Position numbers and translations under genes: made by a program. 39,725 nucleotides of DNA, taken from contig JAICQL010000052.1 of NCBI GenBank assembly GCA_025937895.1, forward strand, positions 1 to 39,725. The letters run 5' to 3'. The notes below the pieces were generated by a model. It searched no databases. It saw nothing but the letters and a program-made list of their open reading frames with translations, and was not told where the DNA came from. Source of the stretch: Polyangiaceae bacterium (GTDB taxonomy: Bacteria > Myxococcota_A > Polyangia > Polyangiales > Polyangiaceae). Of the stretch, positions 25,645 to 32,847 are shown piece after piece (the first letter of the stretch is position 1; each line of letters opens with the position of its first letter).

Positions 25645-25738
25645 CGCTCCGGCGAGACTGCGGCGAGACTGCGGCGGCACTCCGCCGAGACTGCGGCGAG
25701 ACTGCGGCGGCACTCCGCCGAGACTGCGGCGAGAGCGG
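25645..25738. repeat. 33-bp tandem repeat between ribE and glgC
   Basis: Units at 25645-25677, 25678-25710 and a partial one at 25711-25738. Core GAGACTGCGGCGAGACTGCG preceded by CACTCCGCC. It occupies the shared upstream region of two divergent genes (25545-25931). The rest of that 387-bp stretch shows no gene; a small hairpin (GCTCGT-AGCA-ACGAGC, 25868-25883) lies in the glgC leader. Confidence 0.8.
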
Positions 25739-25931
25739 AAGACGCCGGTTCAGCGGCACTCCCGCGGCGGATGAACGCCGGTTCAACAGGCAGCCGTCCG
25801 GTGAGGCGTGAACGCGCGCGCACCGGATCGCCACGGCAAGGCTTGCGCTCCGTGAGCGAAGCATGGTGCTCGTAGCAACGAGCCACGCCAGGCAAGTGGC
25901 GCAGCATTCACGCGGGTGTTACCACACTGAC

Positions 25932-27188
25932 ATGAACGACGTGGTCGCTGTCGTACTCGGGGGTGGGCGCGGCTCACGCTTATTCCCTCTCACTCAGTTT
26001 CGTTCCAAGCCGGCGGTGCCGATCGGCGCGAGCTACCGCCTGGTGGATGTGGCCGTGAGCAACTGCATCCACGCCGACCTGCGGCGCATCTTCGTGATCA
26101 CGCAGTATCAGTCGGAGAGCTTGAACCGTCACGTGGCCAACACGTACAAATTCGATGCGTTCGGCTCGTCCTTCATCGACGTGCTGGCGGCCGAGCAGAC
26201 CGACAGCCGGGACGGCGACTGGTTTCTGGGCACGGCGGACGCGGTGCGCAAGTGCATGAAGCACATCGGTCGCGAGGCGTGGCAGCAGCTCGCCATCCTC
26301 TCGGGGGATCAGCTGTACCGCATGGATCTACGGCAGATGCTCAAGGTGCACCGGGAGAGCCGGGCTGCCGTGACGGTGGCGATGAAGGCGGTCTCCGCGG
26401 AAGAGACCAGCGGCTTCGGCATCATGAAGGTGGATGGCAGCGGCCGGGTGGTGCACTTCGACGAGAAGCCGCCGCGCGAGCGGCTCGGCGGGCTGGGCTC
26501 GACGATTCCGGGCAAGTCGGGCACGGCCTACCTGGCCTCGATGGGCATCTACGTGTTCGAGCGCAACATCATCGAGCGCTCCGTCGCGCAGAGCGATCAG
26601 CTCGACTTCGGCAAACACGTGTTGCCCTCGCTACTGGATACGGCGCGGGTGCAGGCCTACTTCTACGACGGCTACTGGGAGGACGTGGGGACGGTACGCT
26701 CCTACTTCGACGCCAACCTGGCCCTGACCCGCGCCAACCCGGCCTTCAACTTCTATCATCCGCATCTGCCCATCTACACGCAGCGTCCCTTCCTCTCGCC
26801 CAGCCGCTTCCACGGCTGTCGCATCGTGGACGCGATGGTGGCGGATGGCTGCGTGATCGAGGAGGCGGACATCGACAGCGCGGTGATCGGCGTGCGCTCG
26901 CGCATCGGGCGCGGCACGCGCATCAAGAACAGCCTGATCCTGGGCGCGGATGAATACACGGCGCTGGAGGAGGATGGCGCAGGCAAGGCTCCGCAGCCGC
27001 CCGTGGGCATCGGCCCGAGCTGCTGGATCGAAAACGCGATCATCGACAAGAACGCGCACATCGGCAGCAACGTGCAGATCCGTAATCGGCGCGGGCTGGC
27101 GGAGCACGATGGCGATGGCTTCTTCGTGCGCGATGGCATCGTGATCGTGCCCAAGGGGGCTTCGATCGCCGACGGCACGGAAATCTAA
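25932..27188 (+). CDS. glgC: Glucose-1-phosphate adenylyltransferase
   Basis: 418 residues, normal for bacterial GlgC. It makes ADP-glucose from ATP and glucose-1-phosphate for glycogen synthesis. Motifs: nucleotide-binding LGGGRGSRLFPLTQFRSKPA (residues 9-28), WFLGTADAVRK, LSGDQLYRMD, SGFGIMKVD, FDEKP, YWEDVGTVRSYFDANLAL, and a C-terminal left-handed beta-helix with hexapeptide-like strands (IVDAMVADGCVIEEADIDSA, IGRGTRIKNS, IENAIIDKNAHIGSNVQI). The ATG at 25932 directly begins the conserved domain; only a weak GGGTG lies upstream. It is divergent from ribE. No other glycogen gene lies in the window. Confidence 0.95.
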   Translation: MNDVVAVVLGGGRGSRLFPLTQFRSKPAVPIGASYRLVDVAVSNCIHADLRRIFVITQYQSESLNRHVANTYKFDAFGSSFIDVLAAEQTDSRDGDWFLGTADAVRKCMKHIGREAWQQLAILSGDQLYRMDLRQMLKVHRESRAAVTVAMKAVSAEETSGFGIMKVDGSGRVVHFDEKPPRERLGGLGSTIPGKSGTAYLASMGIYVFERNIIERSVAQSDQLDFGKHVLPSLLDTARVQAYFYDGYWEDVGTVRSYFDANLALTRANPAFNFYHPHLPIYTQRPFLSPSRFHGCRIVDAMVADGCVIEEADIDSAVIGVRSRIGRGTRIKNSLILGADEYTALEEDGAGKAPQPPVGIGPSCWIENAIIDKNAHIGSNVQIRNRRGLAEHDGDGFFVRDGIVIVPKGASIADGTEI

Positions 27189-27386
27189 CGCGGCCCAGCC
27201 CGTACCCACGGCTCCGGCAGGGTCGCAAACAACTGCGGCTGTGAGCGCGTCCACGCGCGAAGCGTTCGCGGTGAGCAGCGCTGAGAGCACGCGGCTCGCT
27301 TTTACGGAGAGGCGCCGGCGAGGCCCAGGCTCCGTCGCGGGGCGCTCGACATCGGGGCGGGTCGCGGCAGCCAGAACGGATCGTGC
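27189..27386. other. Intergenic region after glgC
   Basis: About 200 bp with no gene or clear terminator. It separates glgC from the TetR/DUF1428 pair. Confidence 0.4.
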
Positions 27387-27418
27387 TTGCAACCATACCA
27401 ACTAGTCGGTATGGTTGC
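27387..27418 (+). promoter_or_regulatory. Palindromic operator overlapping a promoter, upstream of the TetR gene
   Basis: GCAACCATACC (27389-27399) and GGTATGGTTGC (27408-27418) are perfect 11-bp inverted arms around AACTAGTC. The same bases contain a promoter-like pair: TTGCAA (27387-27392) and TATGGT (27410-27415), 17 bases apart. The arrangement is typical of autoregulation by a TetR repressor, whose start codon lies 35 bp downstream. Symmetry is seen directly; binding is inferred. Confidence 0.8.
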
Positions 27419-27452
27419 CGGGTCGGCTCGGTCGAGGGCCGCTTTCCGGGCC

Positions 27453-28118
27453 ATGTCTGACCAGCACCCCTCCCGCCTCAAGCTGCTCGATGCCTCACTG
27501 CGGGTGATGCGCACCAAGGGCTACAACGCCACGCGGGTCGAAGACCTGTGTGAAGCGGCCGGGGTCACCAAGGGCAGCTTCTTCCACCATTTCGAGAGCA
27601 AGCAGGCGGTCGGCATCGCGGCTGCCGAGCACTGGCAGGCAACGGTGACAGAGCTGTTCGCGAACGCGCCGTACCACCAGCACCTCGACCCGCTGGACCG
27701 GGTGCTCGCGTATGTCGAATTTCGCAAGCAGCTGCTGTTCGGGCCGCTGCCAGAGGTCAGCTGCTTCGCAGGCACCCTGGTGCAGGAGCTCTACGCGAGC
27801 GAACCGGCGATCCGTGACGCCTGCGAGCGCTCCATCAGCAGCCATGTGACCACCGTGGAGGCAGACCTTGTCGCTGCCATCCAGCAGCGGGGCCTCGAGC
27901 CCGAGTGGACGGCGGAGAGCCTGGCCCTGCACATGCAGGCCGTGATCCAGGGCGCGCTGTTGCTCGCAAAGGCAAAGGGCAACACCAAGGTCGCGGCCGA
28001 CTGCCTCGACCACTTGAAGCGTTACATCGAGCTGTCGTTCACGGCAGCCGCAGCGCGCCAGTCAAAGGCGGCTCGCCCGCGCGGTCGCCCGCACCAGAAA
28101 GAGAGGAACAGAAAATGA
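27453..28118 (+). CDS. TetR family transcriptional regulator
   Basis: 221 residues. The N-terminal DNA-binding helix-turn-helix is at about 22-52: TKGYNATRVEDLCEAAGVTK then GSFFHHFESKQAV. The C-terminal ligand domain (FAGTLVQELYASEPAIRDACE, and LALHMQAVIQGALLLAKAKG) resembles the subgroup of TetR regulators that control small metabolic or stress genes. I use the ATG at 27453 (MSDQHPSRLKLLDAS), because the operator lies just upstream; an earlier GTG/ATG frame at 27387 would run through the operator. Its stop overlaps the DUF1428 start (ATGA at 28115-28118), so the two are one transcription unit and probably both repressed by this protein. The ligand is unknown. Confidence 0.92.
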   Translation: MSDQHPSRLKLLDASLRVMRTKGYNATRVEDLCEAAGVTKGSFFHHFESKQAVGIAAAEHWQATVTELFANAPYHQHLDPLDRVLAYVEFRKQLLFGPLPEVSCFAGTLVQELYASEPAIRDACERSISSHVTTVEADLVAAIQQRGLEPEWTAESLALHMQAVIQGALLLAKAKGNTKVAADCLDHLKRYIELSFTAAAARQSKAARPRGRPHQKERNRK

Positions 28119-28468
28119 CGTATGTAGATGGATTCGTGGCTGCAGTCCCCACCACCAACCGCGACCGCTACCGCGAGCACGCCCAGCAGGCCGCGCAGCT
28201 GTTCAAGGAGTATGGCGCGCTCTCCGTGGTCGAGTGCTGGGGTGCAGATGTGCCTCAGGGCAAGCTGACCTCGTTTCCGATGGCCGTGCAGTGTAAAGAG
28301 GACGAGACGGTCGTCTTCTCCTGGGTGACGTGGGCGGACAAGGCCGCGCACGACGAGGCCTGGGCCAAGATGATGAAAGATCCGCGCATGGGCCCGGAGG
28401 CGAACCCGATGCCGTTCGACGGCAAGCGCATGATCTACGGGAGCTTCCAGCAGATCGTGCAGGCCTGA
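28115..28468 (+). CDS. DUF1428 (YbaA-like) protein
   Basis: 117 residues, exactly the length of this family (E. coli YbaA is 117). It begins MTYVDGFVAAVPTTNRDRY and carries the family pattern LFKEYGALSVVECWGADVP, FPMAVQCKEDETVVFSWVTW, DPRMGPEANPMPFDGKRMIY. Structures of this family are dimeric alpha/beta barrels; no enzymatic role is established. AGAGGA lies about eight bases before the ATG. It is translationally coupled to the upstream TetR gene and ends before a strong hairpin (28485-28519). Confidence 0.93.
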   Translation: MTYVDGFVAAVPTTNRDRYREHAQQAAQLFKEYGALSVVECWGADVPQGKLTSFPMAVQCKEDETVVFSWVTWADKAAHDEAWAKMMKDPRMGPEANPMPFDGKRMIYGSFQQIVQA

Positions 28469-28484
28469 TCGCGAGCACGAAATG

Positions 28485-28519
28485 CGCTCGCCCGGCGGGC
28501 GGTGGCCCCCGGGCGAGCG
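28485..28519. terminator. Bidirectional hairpin between convergent genes
   Basis: CGCTCGCCCGG (28485-28495) and CCGGGCGAGCG (28509-28519) form a perfect 11-bp stem with a 13-base loop. It sits between the stops of the DUF1428 gene (28468) and the RCC1-repeat gene (28563) and can serve both. A T-run is lacking. Confidence 0.7.
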
Positions 28520-28562
28520 GGTTGGGTCAGTGAATCAGTGGGCGTGGATCAGGGCGCCTGAA

Positions 28563-31466
28563 TCAGAGGGCGAAGTCGGAGAAGAGCCGCACGGGTTGGG
28601 GTGAGAAGTGGTTGCCCCCGAAGGCGCCAATGCCCAGCTGCCCGCTGCCATTTTGGCCCCAGCACTTGGCGATGCCCTCGTCGATCGCGCAGGAGTGAGT
28701 GCCGCTCACGCTGAACGCCGTCACGTCCGACAACCCTGGGACGACCACCGGCGAGTTGCGCTTCGTGTTGGTGCCATCTCCGAGCTGCCCGTTGCCATTC
28801 TGGCCCCAGCAGTAAAGCTGACCACCGCTGATCGCGCAGACGTGATCTTGGCGGTGGGCTAGCTGCGTCACCTCCAACAAACCGGAGACACTCAGCGGAA
28901 CAGTGCTCTCGGAAGGGCTGCCTCCGTTGCCGAGCTGTCCGTGGGCATTGCTGCCCCAGCAATGGACTGTGCCCTCTGTCGTCAACGCGCAACTCGACGC
29001 CGAGCCGGCCCGTATCTGCGTGACCCCCGCCAGGCCGGTCACAGATACCGGGGCCTCGCGCTGGGTCTTGCTTTCGTCGCCGAGTTGGCCGTTGACGTTG
29101 CTGCCCCAGCAGAACGGGCTGCCGTTGCTGATGGCGCAGGTATGATTGATGCCGGCTGAAATCGCCGTGACGTTGGTCAGGCCACTGACCTCGACCGGAG
29201 TCAGCCGCTGCGTGGTCGTGTTGTCACCGAGCTGGCCGGAGATGTTGAAACCCCAGCAATACGCCTTGCCGCCGGCCACGGCGCAAGTATGGCTCACCCC
29301 CGTTGAGACGGCGGTTGCATCCGTGAAGCTGCCTGCCTCCACGGGTACGCTACTGGAGATGCCGGCGAGCTCATTGCCGAGCTGACCAAAGCCGTTGAAC
29401 CCCCAGCACCAAACCCGGCCCTCTCGAACGAAGCAACTGGAAGACTGCCCCAGGTCGAGCGCTTGCACGCCCTCTACCTCCGCCACCCCAGCGAAACCGA
29501 GCGGCGCCTTCGTGGCAAAGATGTGCTCACCGCCCATCCCCCAGCAATACGTCTCGCCAGCGCTGATCGCGCAGCTGGTGCCTTGACCAGCAGCGATGAA
29601 CTCGGCTGAAAGCGGGATGAACACGTCCGCCCGGTTCTGGTTACAGACATATTCCGTGTGGAGCACCTCCTCCGCGTCCAGAACCTCGTCCGAGTCCAGA
29701 TCCATCCCCGTCTCCAGCTTCACCCCACCAAAGGCGCAGTAAAACCCGGGATCCTCGTTGTCTGCGCGCAGCAAGAAGCCGCCGTTGTTGCACACGAAGC
29801 GGGTCTGTTCGACCTCGCCCTCGTCGAGGCTCAGGTTTCCGTCGAGGTCCCGGCCCACCTCGATCTTCTGGCCACCGAGCGCGCAGGCTTCGCCCGGTAG
29901 CTCGTTGCTGACGTTGACGAGGCTGGTCAGGCCGTTCGTGCCATTCGTTCCGTTGGTCCCGTTGGTCCCGTTGGTTCCGTTGGTCCCGTCAACCCCATTG
30001 CACACGTAGTTGGTGGTGCTGACCTCACCCGGCTCGAGCGAAGCGCTGCGATCGAGGTCGAGGCCGTTCTCGATCTTCTTGCCACCGGCGCTGCACTGCT
30101 CGCCCGCCGGCTCCGCGCTGATCGTCACCAGCGCGGTGAAGCCGTTGCTGCCGTTCGTACCGTTGCTGCCGTTGCAGATGAGCTCGGTCGCCGTCACCTC
30201 GCCCGGCTCGAGCGTACCGTTGCCGCTCGTGTCGATGCCGCTCTGCAGCTTCTTGCCGCCCGCGGCACAGTTCGTGCCCGGCAACTCGTCGCTCACGGAG
30301 ACGAGCGCATCGTGTCCGTCGCTGCCGGCCGCGCCATCGACCCCGTGGCACAGGTAGGCCACGTGTGAGACCTCCTCGATCGTGAGGTCGCCGTCGCGGC
30401 TCGTGTCGATGCCGCTCTCCAGCTTCTTGCCGCCCGCCGCGCACTCCACCCCCGGGGCCTGGTTGCTCACCCGCACCAGGCTCTGAAAGCCCACCCCGCC
30501 GTCCGCGCCGTTACACAACGTCCGGCTGACCCTGACCTCGTCCTCGTCCAGCTGGGAGTCGCGGTCGATGTCCAGGCCCGCCTCGACCACGGTGCCGCCG
30601 TTTTCGCACTCGCCGCTCGCGGGGCTCAGCCTGAACGCGCTGTCGACCCCGTCGGCGCCGTTGCACACGTACGTGGTCGAGGTGATCTCCGCGTCATCGA
30701 GGCTGAGGTTGTGGTCCGTGTCCAGACCGACATGGATGGCGGTGCCGCCCCAGGGGCAGTCATCGCCCATGCCCTCCAGCTCCTGCCGGACCAGCGCCGA
30801 CGTGGCGTCTTGCCCGTCTTGCCCGTTGCTGCCCGCTTCGCCATCACAGATCACCACGCTGGAGGTAACCTCGGTGCTGCTCAGCTCGCCGTTGCCGTCC
30901 GCGTCGCTGCCGCTGAGCACGCGCTGGCCGCCGGCGGGGCACGCCTCCGACGGCGCGGCCTCGACTCGCACCAGCGCGCTGCTGCCGCCCGCGCCGGGCT
31001 GGCCGTTGCACACGTATTGCACGGAGGTGATCTCCGCCTCATCCAGCTGACCGCTGCCATCGCTATCGAGCCCGCTCGACAGCTCGTTGCCGCCCAGCGC
31101 GCAGTTGGCACCCGCCGCCTCGGCCACCACGCTGACCAGCGCCGTCACCCCCGAGGGGCCGCTGTCCCCCGCGCTGCCCGGTGCGCCGTTGCACACGTAA
31201 CGCACCTGATCGAGCTCTGCCGGATCGAGCAGACCGTTGAGGTTCTCGTCGATGCCTGCCTCGATCCGCTGCCCGCCATGAGCGCAATCGCTACCGGGCG
31301 CTTGCTCGCGCACGGACACGCGCGTTGGCACTCCCGACACGACCATCTCGTCGTTGAGCGGCGCGCAGGCCGCTCCGAGGCCCAGGAGCACCACGAGGTG
31401 CGAAATCAAGGCGGGCGCAGTCGCACTGCCGGCGGCGAAACTCGCCTTAACGTTACGCAGTTTCAT
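28563..31466 (-). CDS. Secreted protein with ten Cys/Asp repeats and a seven-bladed RCC1-like propeller
   Basis: 967 residues from the ATG at 31466, with GGGA five bases upstream. N-terminus: a hydrophobic signal (ISHLVVLLGLGAAC) with a lipobox-like but atypical GAAC. Residues ~45-600 hold ten units of about 50-55 residues with the pattern C-A-x-G-G-x-x-x-x-x-G-x-D-x-(D/N)-x-G-x-L-(D/E)-x-x-E-V and a closing CNG (DUF7151-like). The acidic D-x-D-x-(N)-x-x-L-x-x-x-E core looks like a calcium-binding loop, which is inference. Some linkers are collagen-like, for example TNG repeated five times. The C-terminal ~370 residues contain seven RCC1-type units ending (Y/W)CWGxNxxGQLG. Each has a Cys pair (CAI...CWG), suggesting extracellular disulfides. 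Probably an outer-surface protein; ligand unknown. Confidence 0.88.
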   Translation of the reverse strand: MKLRNVKASFAAGSATAPALISHLVVLLGLGAACAPLNDEMVVSGVPTRVSVREQAPGSDCAHGGQRIEAGIDENLNGLLDPAELDQVRYVCNGAPGSAGDSGPSGVTALVSVVAEAAGANCALGGNELSSGLDSDGSGQLDEAEITSVQYVCNGQPGAGGSSALVRVEAAPSEACPAGGQRVLSGSDADGNGELSSTEVTSSVVICDGEAGSNGQDGQDATSALVRQELEGMGDDCPWGGTAIHVGLDTDHNLSLDDAEITSTTYVCNGADGVDSAFRLSPASGECENGGTVVEAGLDIDRDSQLDEDEVRVSRTLCNGADGGVGFQSLVRVSNQAPGVECAAGGKKLESGIDTSRDGDLTIEEVSHVAYLCHGVDGAAGSDGHDALVSVSDELPGTNCAAGGKKLQSGIDTSGNGTLEPGEVTATELICNGSNGTNGSNGFTALVTISAEPAGEQCSAGGKKIENGLDLDRSASLEPGEVSTTNYVCNGVDGTNGTNGTNGTNGTNGTNGLTSLVNVSNELPGEACALGGQKIEVGRDLDGNLSLDEGEVEQTRFVCNNGGFLLRADNEDPGFYCAFGGVKLETGMDLDSDEVLDAEEVLHTEYVCNQNRADVFIPLSAEFIAAGQGTSCAISAGETYCWGMGGEHIFATKAPLGFAGVAEVEGVQALDLGQSSSCFVREGRVWCWGFNGFGQLGNELAGISSSVPVEAGSFTDATAVSTGVSHTCAVAGGKAYCWGFNISGQLGDNTTTQRLTPVEVSGLTNVTAISAGINHTCAISNGSPFCWGSNVNGQLGDESKTQREAPVSVTGLAGVTQIRAGSASSCALTTEGTVHCWGSNAHGQLGNGGSPSESTVPLSVSGLLEVTQLAHRQDHVCAISGGQLYCWGQNGNGQLGDGTNTKRNSPVVVPGLSDVTAFSVSGTHSCAIDEGIAKCWGQNGSGQLGIGAFGGNHFSPQPVRLFSDFAL
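29935..29985 (-). repeat. 9-bp microsatellite encoding TNG units
   Basis: Tandem GTTGGTCCC/GTTGGTTCC units in the secreted-protein gene encode a collagen-like TNG repeat, in frame with the coding sequence. Confidence 0.75.
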
Positions 31467-31680
31467 CAGGTCCCTTTTTTCGGTGAGTTCAGGCGCGCGG
31501 GCGACCTGAACGTGCCAACCGTGTACGTCTGGCGGGCCGTGACCTTGAAAACCGCAACTCACCCCTGGCGGTGTGGCCCGGCCTCCGCGCAGCGCGAGCG
31601 TGGCGGCCGGCTAGAACGAGCTGACCGCTGGCTGCCGAGGCGCCCTACCCCGAGCGCGCGTGCCGCAGTACATTGCGCTC
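31467..31680. other. Divergent intergenic region
   Basis: 214 bp between the starts of the RCC1-type gene and the hypothetical gene at 31681. Should contain both promoters; a T/A-rich patch at 31471-31480 precedes the RCC1-type gene. Nothing else is seen. Confidence 0.35.
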
Positions 31681-32259
31681 ATGGCCAGAGCATCCGTTCG
31701 TCTAGTCGTTGCCCTGCGTGAAACTGCGCTGAGCCTGGAGCGCCAGGCGACCGTATATCGCTGGTCCAGGTTCGCACACTGCAACTGCGGGCACCTGGCG
31801 CAGACCATCACGGGGCTCGCGCCCAGCACCATCGAGGCGGCCGCCAAGCGTCACCCGGGCGACTGGGGCGAGCAGGCGCGCACCCTGTGCGGGCCGCGCC
31901 TGCGGCCATCCCTGGACGCCGGCGGCCCGGCGATGGACGGCGCGCTGGAGCCGGAGGAGCTCGACGTGTGCAACGTCACGGGCCAGACCATGCCCGAGAT
32001 CTTGGCGACGCTCTTTGCCTGGGGGCTGGAGCCGGTCGACATCGAGGCGCTGGAGCGGCTGAGCGACTCTGCGGTGCGGCGCCGCCTGGGCACGAACACC
32101 ATCGACTTCCCGCACGGTGAGCGCCAGAACGTGATCGCGTATCTGCGCGCCTGGGCGGCCTTGCTGGAGGAGAAGCTGGAGGAGAAGCTGGAGGAGAAGC
32201 TGCCGCCGAGCGAGCGGCAAGCCAGCGGCGAGCCGGACTACGCGCTGGCCGCCGAATGA
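31681..32259 (+). CDS. Hypothetical cytoplasmic protein
   Basis: 192 residues from the ATG at 31681 (MARASVRLVVALRETALSLE). No signal or membrane segment. It has a Cys-x-Cys (FAHCNCGHLAQTI) and two later Cys (LCGPRL, DVCNVTGQTM), then a helical acidic stretch (ATLFAWGLEPVDIEALERL) and a short 12-bp repeat region giving LEEKLEEKLEEK near the C-terminus. An upstream GTG at 31660 is in frame. No ribosome binding site is clear. The Cys arrangement might bind metal but no family is recognised. Confidence 0.65.
   Translation: MARASVRLVVALRETALSLERQATVYRWSRFAHCNCGHLAQTITGLAPSTIEAAAKRHPGDWGEQARTLCGPRLRPSLDAGGPAMDGALEPEELDVCNVTGQTMPEILATLFAWGLEPVDIEALERLSDSAVRRRLGTNTIDFPHGERQNVIAYLRAWAALLEEKLEEKLEEKLPPSERQASGEPDYALAAE
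32164..32199 (+). repeat. 12-bp in-frame tandem repeat
   Basis: Three perfect CTGGAGGAGAAG units at 32164, 32176 and 32188 encode LEEK three times, a likely charged helix near the C-terminus of the hypothetical protein. Confidence 0.9.
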
Positions 32260-32468
32260 GGCCGCGGGGCGAAAACCGTGGCGCTGTCCCCCCCAAATGT
32301 GCGAGGGTGCGGGGCCTCGGTCCAGCGAATCGCTCTCGGGCCCTTGAGTAGTCCCTGCGCCAGCGGGGCATCGAGCATCCATTCCTGCGCTGAGCGTTTG
32401 CCCGAGACGATCACGCAGCGCAAAGGATTCAGGTTCGATGAACGAGCTCTACCAAGCGCAGGTACACC

Positions 32469-32759
32469 ATGCGCACTAGAGTGCCTCCGGGTGAGCAGCT
32501 GAGCGGTGACGCTCGCGGCCAGGCCGAGCAGATCGGGCGCGGCTGGGCGGCAGAGCTGCGCGCCTCCCTGCTGCGAGAGAACCGTCACGCCAGCGGTGGC
32601 TGGCCCGGCACGCTGGCGGAAGCGCGCGCCCACGTCGCGCGCGCGATGAGCGCCCGGCGCATGTTCATCACCACGCCGAAAGAGTCCGAGGATGCAGCTC
32701 GCCTGGCCTACGCCAGCGCGCGCAGCACCTGGATGAAGATCTGCGACGCCGAGGACTGA
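32469..32759 (+). CDS. Small hypothetical protein
   Basis: 96 residues beginning MRTRVPPGEQLSGDARG, with an Ala/Arg-rich helical middle (GTLAEARAHVARAMSARRMF) and acidic end (WMKICDAED). AGG lies about nine bases before the ATG. It has the look of a short conserved protein but shows no recognisable motif. The preceding 209 bp (32260-32468) hold no other gene. Moderate support only; a long open frame on the opposite strand (32238-32774) is the main alternative reading. Confidence 0.45.
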   Translation: MRTRVPPGEQLSGDARGQAEQIGRGWAAELRASLLRENRHASGGWPGTLAEARAHVARAMSARRMFITTPKESEDAARLAYASARSTWMKICDAED

Positions 32760-32847
32760 GCGAGGGCTGAGCACGGCCGGGACTGGGTACGGCGCGCGCT
32801 AACCATAGCCCCCCTCTCGACGCGCTCGTGCGCCACGCGCATCAGCG

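Noticed and set aside
25545..25907. Extended N-terminus of riboflavin synthase
   Set aside because: The family begins at (M/V)FTGIV; the extension only reads through the 33-bp repeat.
25545..25931. FMN riboswitch upstream of ribE
   Set aside because: I do not see the conserved RFN-element blocks such as AGGGGCGGGG in either orientation.
32238..32774. 178-codon minus-strand frame opposite the small hypothetical gene
   Set aside because: It spans an intergenic stretch and both neighbours' ends, with no recognisable protein pattern; the plus-strand frame is preferred, with low confidence.
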